NCBI GenBank assembly: GCA_964624765.1
Contig: CAZUZO010000123.1
Coordinates: 1-10,580 of the forward strand
Length of the DNA stretch: 10,580 nucleotides
Direction of reading: 5' to 3'
From: JAGTVB01 sp964624765
GTDB taxonomy: Bacteria; Pseudomonadota; Gammaproteobacteria; HK1
The translations under genes and the position numbers were made by a program. The notes under the pieces were generated by a model that was not told the origin of the DNA, searched no databases, and was given only the letters and a program-made list of their open reading frames with translations. This document shows, piece after piece, positions 1-6,748 of the stretch (its first letter is position 1; every line of letters begins with the position of its first letter).

Positions 1-54
1 CAGCGGCTCGCCACCGGAGTGTACAAGGGAGTACATGAGGATGGCGAGCCGCTG
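1..54. repeat. Nested perfect inverted repeat at window start
   Basis: The first 13 bases (CAGCGGCTCGCCA) are exactly complementary to 42-54. Inside them a second 5-bp pair, TGTAC at 20-24 and GTACA at 31-35, is placed symmetrically, with 6-base internal loops on both sides and a 6-base apical loop. The RNA or cruciform would be a two-storey hairpin. The right arm can alternatively pair as GCTGCG (51-56) with CGCAGC (59-64). The outer arm may continue left of the window. No coding potential was seen. This looks like a REP-type or other intergenic palindromic repeat rather than a simple terminator, since no T-tract follows. Confidence 0.7.
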
Positions 55-81
55 CGAACGCAGCTATGGCAAGCGCAGTGG

Positions 82-101
82 TTTTCAAAACAGCTTCTAA
101 G
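82..101 (+). repeat. Intergenic repeat end motif, copy 1
   Basis: This 20-base stretch (TTTTCAAAACAGCTTCTAAG) recurs at 9066-9085 with 18 of 20 identities. Both copies end a palindrome-rich non-coding segment and lie just upstream of a gene, which suggests the conserved right end of a dispersed intergenic repeat family. The left boundary cannot be set from two copies. Confidence 0.5.
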
Positions 102-149
102 GCTTCCACAGCGTAACCGTCACTCAGTGTCATCAAGAGGGCGCTTCTG

Positions 150-1073
150 ATGAGACTCGGACTGTGCATCATGGTCAAAGACGAGGAGCGCCGCATCGGC
201 GGATGCCTCGGCGATATCATCGATCTGTTTGATGAGGTCGTCGTTCTCGACACGGGTTCTACCGATCGCACCAAGGAAATCGTGCGTGAGCAGTTCAATA
301 TTCAACCGGTAGAAACCCGTTTAAATGAAAAACGATGTCATTGCCACAGCGATGTGCGTAACCATGGCTTCCAGCTGCTCACGACGCCTTGGATTATGAA
401 TTTGGATGCGGACGAGCGGATCTCACGGCACGATCTAAAGCGGGTGTTGGCACAGCCAGATGATCCGAATATTGCCGGGTATTTTTTGTCATGGATGACC
501 TACAAAGAGGACCAGTCAGTCATCGAAGACTATAAGCTCAGCGTGTTTAGAAAGGGGATCAATAAATGCGGTTTGGTGCATGGCAACATGCAATACTGCA
601 TCCGAAAGCTTGGGCTTAAGGCGGCCTGGCTAGAAGGCGTGGCCTTGAATCATTACCCTGAGGCGCGCAAAGATGTCTTTAAGTCACATTTTTACCTGGA
701 TCGCCTTTATTGCGCTCTGGAAGCCGAGCCTCATTGGTATCGATATTATTGGTTTCTGGGTTACACCTTCTTCCGTCGCGGCGACTATGGTCTGGCGGAG
801 AAATACTTGAAGGCGGCCGCGTACTCACATTCCGAGGACTTTCCTGTGGAATGTTTAAATAGCAAGATGGTTTTGGCTGAGATTTATGCACGATTGGCCA
901 AAAAGGAAGAGCTGCACAAGCTGTTACAGGACGGCATGACTTTCTATTCACGGGTGGCGAGTGATTTTGAAGTCCGCGTTAATTTTCGGATGCGATCCTG
1001 GCTTGAACACGCCAGTCGGGCGTGCCAGCAGAATACGTTGGCCTCGATCCGAGCCTATGGCTTCGCCTATTAG
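150..1073 (+). CDS. Family 2 glycosyltransferase with helical (TPR-like) C-terminal domain
   Basis: Predicted cytoplasmic or membrane-peripheral inverting glycosyltransferase of 307 residues, transferring a sugar from a nucleotide-sugar donor to an unknown acceptor. The GT-A fold is shown by the N-terminal MVKDEERRI segment, the donor-binding DTGSTD at residues 34-39 and the metal-binding LDADE at 85-89; LNHYPE at 167-171 closes the catalytic part. The remainder (about 190-270) is helical and TPR-like (WFLGYTFFRRGDYGLAEKYL). This architecture is known from WaaE/KdtX-like lipopolysaccharide glucosyltransferases and from SunS-type peptide glycosyltransferases; which applies here cannot be decided. 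AGAGGG about ten bases upstream can serve as ribosome binding site. The 3' end overlaps the next gene by 17 bases, indicating co-transcription. Confidence 0.88.
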   Translation: MRLGLCIMVKDEERRIGGCLGDIIDLFDEVVVLDTGSTDRTKEIVREQFNIQPVETRLNEKRCHCHSDVRNHGFQLLTTPWIMNLDADERISRHDLKRVLAQPDDPNIAGYFLSWMTYKEDQSVIEDYKLSVFRKGINKCGLVHGNMQYCIRKLGLKAAWLEGVALNHYPEARKDVFKSHFYLDRLYCALEAEPHWYRYYWFLGYTFFRRGDYGLAEKYLKAAAYSHSEDFPVECLNSKMVLAEIYARLAKKEELHKLLQDGMTFYSRVASDFEVRVNFRMRSWLEHASRACQQNTLASIRAYGFAY

Positions 1074-1953
1074 CCCCAGCGTTGCCCCCATTGCTCTGGT
1101 GATCTGTACCCGCGATCGCGCGGCGCAGCTGAAGCGTTGCCTAGAGCACCTGCCACAGCCAGATATCCGAACGCTCAAGGCCGAGGTAATCGTGGTGGAC
1201 AATGGATCCCGAGACGAGACGCCATCGGTGCTGGAGCGGTTTCAACGGTCGGCAGACTTTGCTTTGAAGGTCGTTAAGGAGATGCGACCAGGGCTCGGGC
1301 GTGCCCGCAACACCGGTCTAGGCCATTGCCAGGCACCGCTCATCGCCTTCACGGATGACGATTGCTACCTCGGACCGGGCTATCTGGGTACTGCTATCTC
1401 GGAGTTCTCCAACAATGCGTTCCAGTACGGTGGTGGGCGCATCCTGCGTTACGATTTGACGGATGCTGCGGTGGCATGCAATAGCGACCCTCATCGACGC
1501 ATCCTGCCCCCTCGATCGTTCATGACCAGCGGCACCGTTCAAGGTGCCAACATGGTGGTGCAGCGGCGTGTGTTCGCACGCATCGGTGGTTTCGATCCGG
1601 AATTCGGTGCCGGGACCCGTTTTCGCTGCGAAGACATCGATTTGGTGGCACGGGCATCGATGGCGGGGTTTACCGGTGCGCATATTCCTGAGCTGGTGGT
1701 CTATCACCACCATGGGCGCAAGTTAGGCCTAGAGACGCGACGCTTGGCGCGCGAGAATGATTACGCGTGCGGTGCTTATTACGCCAAGTGCATCATGAAC
1801 GGCCATTACCGTTTTATTCTGGGTTGGCTCAAGCTAGCGACCCGCCCGTGGCGGGTGCACGGCCTGTATTGGGAAGTGCGGGGGGCCATGGATTACCTTC
1901 GATGGCGGCGCGCGAAGCGAGCGCGGGGAATTCATGTGACCGATCATGGCTAA
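1057..1953 (+). CDS. Family 2 glycosyltransferase
   Basis: Second GT2 enzyme of the operon, 298 residues from the chosen ATG. The frame is open upstream to a GTG at 961, but the GT-A domain begins only at ALVICTRDR (13-21), so the ATG at 1057 is preferred. Visible motifs are VVDNGS (46-51) for the nucleotide, TDDD (99-102) as the metal-binding DXD, GANMVVQRRVF followed by IGGFDPEFGAGT (163-187), and CEDIDL (191-196), whose acidic pair is the usual catalytic base region. The basic tail (about 282-291, WRRAKRAR) could bind membrane lipid. It probably adds sugar to a surface glycan or lipid-linked intermediate; donor and acceptor are unknown. It overlaps the preceding gene by 17 bases and the next by 8. 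Confidence 0.88.
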   Translation: MASPISPSVAPIALVICTRDRAAQLKRCLEHLPQPDIRTLKAEVIVVDNGSRDETPSVLERFQRSADFALKVVKEMRPGLGRARNTGLGHCQAPLIAFTDDDCYLGPGYLGTAISEFSNNAFQYGGGRILRYDLTDAAVACNSDPHRRILPPRSFMTSGTVQGANMVVQRRVFARIGGFDPEFGAGTRFRCEDIDLVARASMAGFTGAHIPELVVYHHHGRKLGLETRRLARENDYACGAYYAKCIMNGHYRFILGWLKLATRPWRVHGLYWEVRGAMDYLRWRRAKRARGIHVTDHG

Positions 1954-2656
1954 GTCGTCTCGGCAGGTGTTGATCGTTGAAAATGGTCGTGACCGGGGCG
2001 CAGCCATCGCCAGGATGGTCGAGGCCGTCGGACTTGAAGTGCGGCTGTCCAGGCCCTATCAGGGAGAGGCGCTCGAGCATCCGGGCTCGGCCCGTAGCAC
2101 GATTATCCTAACGGGAGGGCCGGGTAGCGTGTGTGACCGGCAACACCCGGACAGCGCCTTTTTGTCCCGGGTGGTGGGGTTTGCCCAGACGGCGATCGAT
2201 CGATGGAGGCCGATAATCGGTATCTGTTTAGGCCACCAAATCATTGCTCGGGCGCTTAGCGGTCAAGTCGCCCGTCGAGCCAGCATGGAGGTCGGCATTC
2301 GCCGCATTCATCCGGTTACCTCGTCCGTTGCGGTAAAATCCACAAAGGATGGCGAATTACAAGCATTTGTGTTCCACCAGGATCATGTTCCAGAAGCGCC
2401 ACCCGGTTGTGTCGTGACCTTCCGCTCTAAGAGTTGTGCCGTGGCGGGTTTTAGCCACAGTGAACGCCCCGTCCACGGTCTGCAGTTCCATCCGGAAATC
2501 GACGATCAAGAGGCAAAATCTATCATCAAATGGTGGTACAGCGACTCGACAATACCGGACAATACATTGGCGGAAGTTAATGCTTTTGATGCGAAACCAG
2601 CCCGACGATTATTGCTCAGTCTTATTCAACAATACGCGGCGAAGGCCGAAGTCTAA
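1946..2656 (+). CDS. Class I glutamine amidotransferase, stand-alone domain (GMP synthase-like)
   Basis: Protein of 236 residues made of a single GATase1 domain, which hydrolyses glutamine and passes ammonia to a partner or removes gamma-glutamyl groups. The catalytic triad is visible: Cys94 in the nucleophile elbow GICLGHQ, and His182 and Glu184 in LQFHPE. GGPGSV (57-62) forms the oxyanion region. No synthetase domain is fused and no obvious amination partner lies in the window, so the true reaction is unknown. Start and preceding stop share ATGGCTAA, so translation is probably coupled to the glycosyltransferase gene; no strong Shine-Dalgarno is seen. Context suggests modification of a sugar or peptide, but this is inference. 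The last ~35 residues form a polar extension after the domain. Confidence 0.85.
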   Translation: MAKSSRQVLIVENGRDRGAAIARMVEAVGLEVRLSRPYQGEALEHPGSARSTIILTGGPGSVCDRQHPDSAFLSRVVGFAQTAIDRWRPIIGICLGHQIIARALSGQVARRASMEVGIRRIHPVTSSVAVKSTKDGELQAFVFHQDHVPEAPPGCVVTFRSKSCAVAGFSHSERPVHGLQFHPEIDDQEAKSIIKWWYSDSTIPDNTLAEVNAFDAKPARRLLLSLIQQYAAKAEV

Positions 2657-2697
2657 TGATAGTCGCTTCTGAGCGCGATGGGCGGCTTCAGCGAGAT

Positions 2698-2723
2698 CCC
2701 TTGATGTTGGCAAGGGGTTTGCC
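2698..2723 (+). terminator. Possible weak terminator / alternative hairpins after the amidotransferase gene
   Basis: CCCTTG (2698-2703) pairs with CAAGGG (2711-2716). A competing stem GGCAA (2709-2713) with TTGCC (2719-2723) shares bases with it. Only a short T-run (2718-2720) lies nearby, so intrinsic termination would be weak. It lies about 40 bases after the stop of the three-gene operon. Confidence 0.3.
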
Positions 2724-2837
2724 GGACTGGCACACTGGGTAATATTTCACTTTACTTCGCTTTTCGTTTCTGCAAACAATAGCGTGGCACTGAGGTGCAG
2801 TTTGACAGAACGGTAATTAATTGTAGGAGATGATGTG

Positions 2838-3062
2838 ATGGCAGCCAATTTCAAGGGAGGTGGCGATGCCGCGGCGGCCGCCACCGGTTTCCAGGCCAAC
2901 GTCGATCTCACCCATATAACCAATGCGGGGTTCGACATCGGTGTGGCCAACCCTACCGTCCAGAGCGATGCGGACAGGACGGCTCAAGGCCAAAATGTCG
3001 GCGCAGTCGCCGAAGGGGGTAGCGGTGGTGTCGATAACGTGATGCAAAACCTCAACGTCTAG
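2838..3062 (+). CDS. Small Gly/Ala/Asn-rich protein, family member A
   Basis: 74-residue protein of unknown function, first of four paralogues in this window. From Phe5 it carries the 70-residue core common to all: FKGGGDA, GFQANVD, NAGFDIGVANP, GQNVGA and C-terminal DNVMQNLNV. No Cys, Trp or Tyr, no signal peptide and no membrane segment are visible. The ATG at 2838 is chosen over an adjacent GTG at 2835 because TAGGAGA (2824-2830) is then 7 bases upstream. A is the most divergent copy (Val and Glu replace conserved Gly and Leu/Phe in GAGAxGG). It lies 181 bases after the amidotransferase and 108 bases before paralogue B. Conservation across four copies makes it a real gene; its role is unassigned. 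Confidence 0.85.
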   Translation: MAANFKGGGDAAAAATGFQANVDLTHITNAGFDIGVANPTVQSDADRTAQGQNVGAVAEGGSGGVDNVMQNLNV

Positions 3063-3063
3063 C

Positions 3064-3088
3064 CGTTGTGCAGGTTGTCTGCACGGCG
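3064..3088 (+). other. Hairpin directly after gene A
   Basis: GTGCAG (3068-3073) pairs with CTGCAC (3079-3084) around a 5-base loop, and the stem extends outward through two G-T wobbles and two G-C pairs to 3064/3088. It starts two bases after the A stop codon and no T-tract follows, so transcript-end protection or attenuation between A and B is more likely than termination. Confidence 0.4.
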
Positions 3089-3170
3089 ACACGAAGTCGT
3101 TCCAAGAAGGTCGCGGTTGGGTTTCTGATATGTAAGATGCCTGACCAATAAGCATCGAGGAGGATTGATC

Positions 3171-3404
3171 ATGAGTAATGGTGGTATTGATTTCAAGGCC
3201 GGTGGCGACGCCAGCGCGGCCGCTGCGGGTACCCAAGCGAACTTCGACTCCAGTGCCTTCGTGAATGCGGGGGAGGGTCTCGGCGTGGCTAATCCGAACA
3301 TTCAATCGGATTCAGACATCACTCGCCAGGCTCAGAACGTGGGAGCCGGTGCCTTGGGTGGTGGCGGTGGGGCGGATAACGTGTTCCAGAACATTACCGT
3401 CTAA
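3171..3404 (+). CDS. Small Gly/Ala/Asn-rich protein, family member B
   Basis: 77-residue paralogue of A, C and D. The core starts at Phe8 and is exactly 70 residues long: FKAGGDA, GTQANFD, NAGEGLGVANP, QAQNVGAGA, a run of five glycines at 63-67, and DNVFQNITV at the end. The start is fixed by a strong GAGGAGGA (3157-3164) six bases before the ATG; an in-frame ATG two codons earlier would leave no room for it. Like A it has no Cys, no signal sequence and no hydrophobic segment. The strong ribosome binding site suggests abundant synthesis. The variable N-terminus of 4-9 residues before FK differs among the four members. Function unknown. Confidence 0.87.
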   Translation: MSNGGIDFKAGGDASAAAAGTQANFDSSAFVNAGEGLGVANPNIQSDSDITRQAQNVGAGALGGGGGADNVFQNITV

Positions 3405-3426
3405 ATCGCCGGTAGGCGCATTGGAG

Positions 3427-3451
3427 CCCTGGGAGGCGGCGCCTCCCAGGG
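3427..3451. terminator. Perfect 11-bp stem hairpin after gene B, possible terminator
   Basis: CCCTGGGAGGC (3427-3437) and GCCTCCCAGGG (3441-3451) are perfectly complementary with a 3-base loop. It starts 22 bases after the B stop codon. A G-rich stretch rather than a T-run follows, so it is not a classical intrinsic terminator, but so stable a stem could still mark the transcript end. Confidence 0.45.
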
Positions 3452-3460
3452 TGGGGGCGG

Positions 3461-3483
3461 TTTGGGTGCCGCGGGCGCCCAAA
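3461..3483. other. Second GC-rich hairpin after gene B
   Basis: TTTGGGTGCC (3461-3470) pairs with GGCGCCCAAA (3474-3483) with one T-G wobble and a GCG loop, ten bases after the preceding hairpin. Bases AAAAAG follow on the plus strand. Confidence 0.4.
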
Positions 3484-3494
3484 AAGCGCTCCGT

Positions 3495-3636
3495 CTGAGA
3501 GATTGTGAAAAAACCGTCGCCAGCGGCCCGAGAGCAAGGCGGCCGGCGCAAAGCCGAGAGACATAGATAGGCGAGGAGCGAGCACCGCCCAACGCCGCTA
3601 TCGGGTTGCGTAGCAGGTTTTTTCACAACCTCTGAG
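3495..3636. mobile_element. 142-bp MITE-like element with 21-bp terminal inverted repeats
   Basis: Bases 3495-3515 and the reverse complement of 3616-3636 agree at 19 of 21 positions; the shared core is TTGTGAAAAAACC. The inside is GC-rich, contains short inverted segments and has no credible gene. A minus-strand frame across it would read as a low-complexity hypothetical protein, which I take to be an artefact. Size, ends and absence of a transposase fit a non-autonomous miniature element or a dispersed intergenic repeat. No clear target site duplication flanks it, so insertion by transposition is inferred only. It separates the A/B pair from the Nudix gene. Confidence 0.6.
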
Positions 3637-3670
3637 GGGAAAGTGATAACGCGACGCCACAGGCAAAGCA

Positions 3671-4147
3671 ATGCAGGCTGGCGATCAAGCGCGGCTGGTC
3701 GATCTGCTCGATAGGCTAGTGCGGGACGGTGGCGTGCTGCCGCGATTGCCCGCAGCGGTGTTCGAGATCATCGGGCACGTGGTGCCACTTGTCGCGGTCG
3801 AGATCGGGATCACCCGTGCTGGCGGAGAGATTCTCTTGACCCACCGGCGGGACCGGCAGTGGAACGGCTGGCACCTCCCAGGAGGCTTCTTAGGGGTGCG
3901 GGAGACGCTACCGGCAGCGTGTAATCGTATCGCCGGACGCGAGCTCGGGGTCGATGTCACCCTGCATCGGGTGGTCGATATTTTTTGCTGGCCCGATCAT
4001 CCCCTCGGGTCGGTGCTGAGCGTGGTGTGTCACTGCGAAGCGGGTGGAGTGCCCCGTACCGGCGAATGGTGCAAGGGGCTCCGTGAGTCTATGATTCGGT
4101 ATCATGCCGAATTTGCCGCGCGTTGTTTGGCGAACGCTTCAAAATAG
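3671..4147 (+). CDS. Nudix hydrolase resembling GDP-mannose mannosyl hydrolase
   Basis: 158-residue Nudix-fold protein expected to hydrolyse a nucleoside diphosphate derivative, perhaps a nucleotide sugar. A helical N-terminus (1-35) precedes the domain, which runs from VPLVAVEIG to the end. The Nudix box (72-94) has Gly72, Glu78, Arg86, Glu91 and Gly93, but the usual REUxEE is RIAGRE: Ile87 and Arg90 replace two canonical glutamates. E. coli GDP-mannose mannosyl hydrolase has the same kind of loss (RLTMAE), and the preceding THRRDRQWNGWHLPGG also fits it. That family cleaves the sugar carbon-oxygen bond. A nearby glycosyltransferase operon agrees with a sugar-nucleotide substrate. The ribosome binding site is weak (AGGCAAAG), so the start is less certain than the domain. 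Confidence 0.78.
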   Translation: MQAGDQARLVDLLDRLVRDGGVLPRLPAAVFEIIGHVVPLVAVEIGITRAGGEILLTHRRDRQWNGWHLPGGFLGVRETLPAACNRIAGRELGVDVTLHRVVDIFCWPDHPLGSVLSVVCHCEAGGVPRTGEWCKGLRESMIRYHAEFAARCLANASK

Positions 4148-4314
4148 CCTAACCGTCCTAGCCGGCCCCTTATTTGGGTCGCTGTGTCGCCTGCCTCGAA
4201 CCGACAGCGGCCGGTGGCATCGGCTTTTCGCCAGCTATTCGATTTTCTGCACGCTCCAAGGGGGCCGGACACAAGCCCTATCCTACCGCAGGCGACGCCG
4301 TGCTCGGAACCCGA

Positions 4315-4320
4315 TACAAT
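4315..4320 (+). promoter_or_regulatory. Candidate -10 element of aroC
   Basis: TACAAT matches TATAAT at five of six positions and ends 6 bases before the aroC ATG. Transcription would start about at the ATG, giving a leaderless or nearly leaderless mRNA. No convincing -35 box lies 16-18 bases upstream, so this is only a candidate. Confidence 0.3.
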
Positions 4321-4326
4321 GGGGCC

Positions 4327-5424
4327 ATGGCCGGCAACACGATCGGTAGACTCTTTACACTGACGACCTTCGGCGAGAGCCACGGGCTTGCCATCGGCGG
4401 GATCGTGGATGGTTGCCCCCCGGGGATGCTCCTGTCGGAGGCCGATCTACAACGCGATCTGGAACGTCGCCGGCCGGGCAAGAGCCGCCACACCACGCAG
4501 CGCCGCGAACCCGACGCTGTGCGCTTGCTCTCGGGGGTGTTTGAAGGTAAGACCACGGGGACCCCCATCGGGCTGCTCATCGACAATGTGGATCAGCGCT
4601 CGAAGGACTACTCCAAGATCAGCGATCGCTTTCGGCCCGGCCACGCTGACTACACTTACCAACAGAAATACGGCATCCGCGATTATCGCGGGGGCGGGCG
4701 TTCATCGGCGCGGGAGACGGCCGTTCGCGTAGCGGCCGGGGCCATTGCCAAGAAGTATCTGCGAGAGCGCTACGGGATTTTGGTGCGTGGCTACCTCGCT
4801 CAGCTGGGTCCCCTGCGGGCGAATGGCTTCGATTGGGATGAAGTAGAACGCAACTCGTTCTTTTGTCCCGATGCGACCCTGGTGCCGGAGCTTGAGGCTT
4901 ACATGGATCGCCTGCGCAAGGAGGGTAACTCCATCGGGGCGCGCATCAACGTGACCGCCACCGGCGTACCTCCCGGGTTGGGTGAACCGGTGTTCGATCG
5001 ACTCGATGCGGACATTGCCCATGCGCTGATGGGGATCAACGCCGTGAAAGGCGTCGAGATCGGGGCTGGCTTTGCCGCCGTGGAGCAGAAGGGCACCGAA
5101 CACCGGGACCTCATGACGCCGCAGGGATTTCTCAGTAACCATAGCGGCGGGATTCTGGGTGGCATCTCGTCGGGCCAGGAGATCCTGGCCTCCATCGCCT
5201 TAAAGCCGACCTCCAGCATCCGCCTGCCGGGACAGACCGTAAACCTTCGCGGCGAGGCCGTTGAAGTGGCGACCCATGGACGTCACGATCCGTGTGTGGG
5301 TATTCGGGCCACTCCGATCGCCGAAGCGATGCTCGCCATAGTGCTGATGGATCACATTTTGCGACAGCGCGCGCAAAACGTCGATGTCGTCAGCCAAACC
5401 CCCATCATTCCACCCCACCCTTGA
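4327..5424 (+). CDS. aroC: Chorismate synthase
   Basis: Last enzyme of the shikimate pathway: converts 5-enolpyruvylshikimate-3-phosphate to chorismate using reduced FMN, in the cytoplasm, as a homotetramer. The 365 residues match the family length. Signatures are MAGNTIGRLF at the start, FGESHG (15-20), RPGHADYT (103-110), RGGGRSSARETA (121-132), SNHSGGILGGISSG, and HDPCVGIRATPIAEAM near the end. The frame is open upstream to 4174, but MAGNTIG is the universal family N-terminus, so ATG 4327 is chosen. No good Shine-Dalgarno is present, only GGGG two bases from the ATG. The 3' end overlaps the longest form of the transporter gene by 41 bases, implying one transcript. Confidence 0.97.
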   Translation: MAGNTIGRLFTLTTFGESHGLAIGGIVDGCPPGMLLSEADLQRDLERRRPGKSRHTTQRREPDAVRLLSGVFEGKTTGTPIGLLIDNVDQRSKDYSKISDRFRPGHADYTYQQKYGIRDYRGGGRSSARETAVRVAAGAIAKKYLRERYGILVRGYLAQLGPLRANGFDWDEVERNSFFCPDATLVPELEAYMDRLRKEGNSIGARINVTATGVPPGLGEPVFDRLDADIAHALMGINAVKGVEIGAGFAAVEQKGTEHRDLMTPQGFLSNHSGGILGGISSGQEILASIALKPTSSIRLPGQTVNLRGEAVEVATHGRHDPCVGIRATPIAEAMLAIVLMDHILRQRAQNVDVVSQTPIIPPHP

Positions 5425-6637
5425 CGTGCATGCCGTCGGCCACGGCCTGCCTTACTGGCGGCTCTCTAGTTTCTATTTCTTCTATTTCGCGACTCTCGGC
5501 GCGTTGCTGCCCTACTGGGGTTTGTATCTGCAATCCCTCGGTTTTGGGCCTGGCGCCATCGGCATGCTGATGGCGGTGTTGATGGTGACCAAGATCGTGG
5601 CTCCGAACGTCTGGAGTATCCTCGCTGACCGCCGGCGCGATCGCCTGGCGGTGGTTCGCTGGGCTAGCGCACTGGCGGCGCTCGGCTTTCTCGGTGTATA
5701 CAACGCGACGGGTTTCTGGCCCCTGGTGCTGACCCTGGCGCTGTTTAGTTTTTTTTGGAATGCGGCGTTGCCTCAGTTCGAAGCGGTTACCCTGAACCAC
5801 CTCGGGCGCGACGCCGACCGCTACGCGCGTATCAGGGTGTGGGGATCGGTTGGTTTTATCCTCACCGCCTGGTTACTGGGCTGGGCGCTGGCCTTTACCT
5901 CTTGGCAGGTGATTCCAGTGGTGGTGCTTGGCCTCATGGTCGGCATCTGGTACGCCAGCCTTGTCGTTCCTCACGATGGCAGAGTGACAGGGGAAGCGAG
6001 CCATGAGCCTTTGTTCTCGGTGCTGCGCCGCCCCGAGGTGGCGGCGCTTCTGAGCGCCTGCTTCCTGATGCAGCTCAGCCACGGTCCTTTTTACACGTTT
6101 TACTCCATCTATTTGGAGGGATACGGTTACAGTTCAATGGCTATCGGCGGCCTTTGGGGCTTCGGCGTCCTAGCAGAGGTCGTGGTGTTCCTGTTCATGC
6201 CGCAGTTGCTTCGAACGTTCGGTGCAACTCGGTTGTTTGCGTGTTGCTTCGTATTGACCACCCTGCGCTGGCTGATGGTTGCTCTGTTCCCTGAGAGCTT
6301 GGTCCTGCAGGGGATCGCGCAGTCCCTACACGCGGCGAGCTTTGGGGTTTACCATGCGGTCGCGATTCAGCTCATTCACGTTTTCTTCGTGGGCAGATTG
6401 CAAGGCCGCGGCCAGGCGCTTTACAGTAGCCTGAGCTTTGGGGCAGGGGGCGCGCTTGGGAGCCTGCTCAGCGGCGAGCTGTGGCAACGGGTAGGGCCGA
6501 CCAACACCTATCTGATAGTGGCTGGCGTGAGCAGTCTTGGCTTTATTATCGCATGGCGGTGGATTCGCGACGGCGAGGCGCTGGGACCGGCGCATCGCTC
6601 GGCGAAATCCGCCGAGGGAGTCCCTCGGGACGACTGA
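5384..6637 (+). CDS. MFS transporter, HcaT / 3-phenylpropionate-permease-like
   Basis: 417-residue inner-membrane protein of the major facilitator superfamily with about 12 hydrophobic segments. It resembles the HcaT/LacY-related branch: YWRLSSFYFFYFATLGALLPYW in the first helix region (24-45), MFS motif A as LADRRRDR (80-87), the YARIRVWGSVGF hallmark (147-158), a central loop near 197-215, and GRGQALYSSLSFGAGGALGS (341-360). The substrate is not known; an aromatic acid is only a family-level guess. The ATG at 5384 lies inside aroC. A GTG at 5426, two bases after the aroC stop, is an equally plausible start because the first 14 residues look unrelated to the family. Coupling to aroC is likely either way. 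Confidence 0.9.
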   Translation: MSSAKPPSFHPTLDVHAVGHGLPYWRLSSFYFFYFATLGALLPYWGLYLQSLGFGPGAIGMLMAVLMVTKIVAPNVWSILADRRRDRLAVVRWASALAALGFLGVYNATGFWPLVLTLALFSFFWNAALPQFEAVTLNHLGRDADRYARIRVWGSVGFILTAWLLGWALAFTSWQVIPVVVLGLMVGIWYASLVVPHDGRVTGEASHEPLFSVLRRPEVAALLSACFLMQLSHGPFYTFYSIYLEGYGYSSMAIGGLWGFGVLAEVVVFLFMPQLLRTFGATRLFACCFVLTTLRWLMVALFPESLVLQGIAQSLHAASFGVYHAVAIQLIHVFFVGRLQGRGQALYSSLSFGAGGALGSLLSGELWQRVGPTNTYLIVAGVSSLGFIIAWRWIRDGEALGPAHRSAKSAEGVPRDD

Positions 6638-6748
6638 TCGAGCGATCACACGATGGCCGATCGGGGATGGCTTCTCAGCCTCCTGACCGGGTCGTTTTTG
6701 AGGTCCTTCTCCAGTCAACAAAACCGAACTTAAACCTAGGGGGTAACG

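Noticed and set aside
2787..2803. Sigma54-like promoter (TGGCAC then TGCA) upstream of gene A
   Set aside because: The distance between GG and GC is one base too short for the -24/-12 consensus.
2802..2830. TTGACA as a perfect -35 box upstream of gene A
   Set aside because: The position 17 bases downstream is the Shine-Dalgarno (AGGAGA), with no -10 match and no room for a leader.
2838..3404. Gene A-D products as lanthipeptide or glycocin precursors, or sulfur globule proteins
   Set aside because: No Cys for thioether or S-glycosidic links, no export signal, and composition unlike the Tyr/Asn-rich sulfur globule proteins; kept only as an open question.
3312..3671. Minus-strand frame of 119 codons across the TIR element
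   Set aside because: It covers gene B's end, two hairpins and the inverted-repeat element; composition is typical of translated repeat DNA and there is no ribosome binding site.
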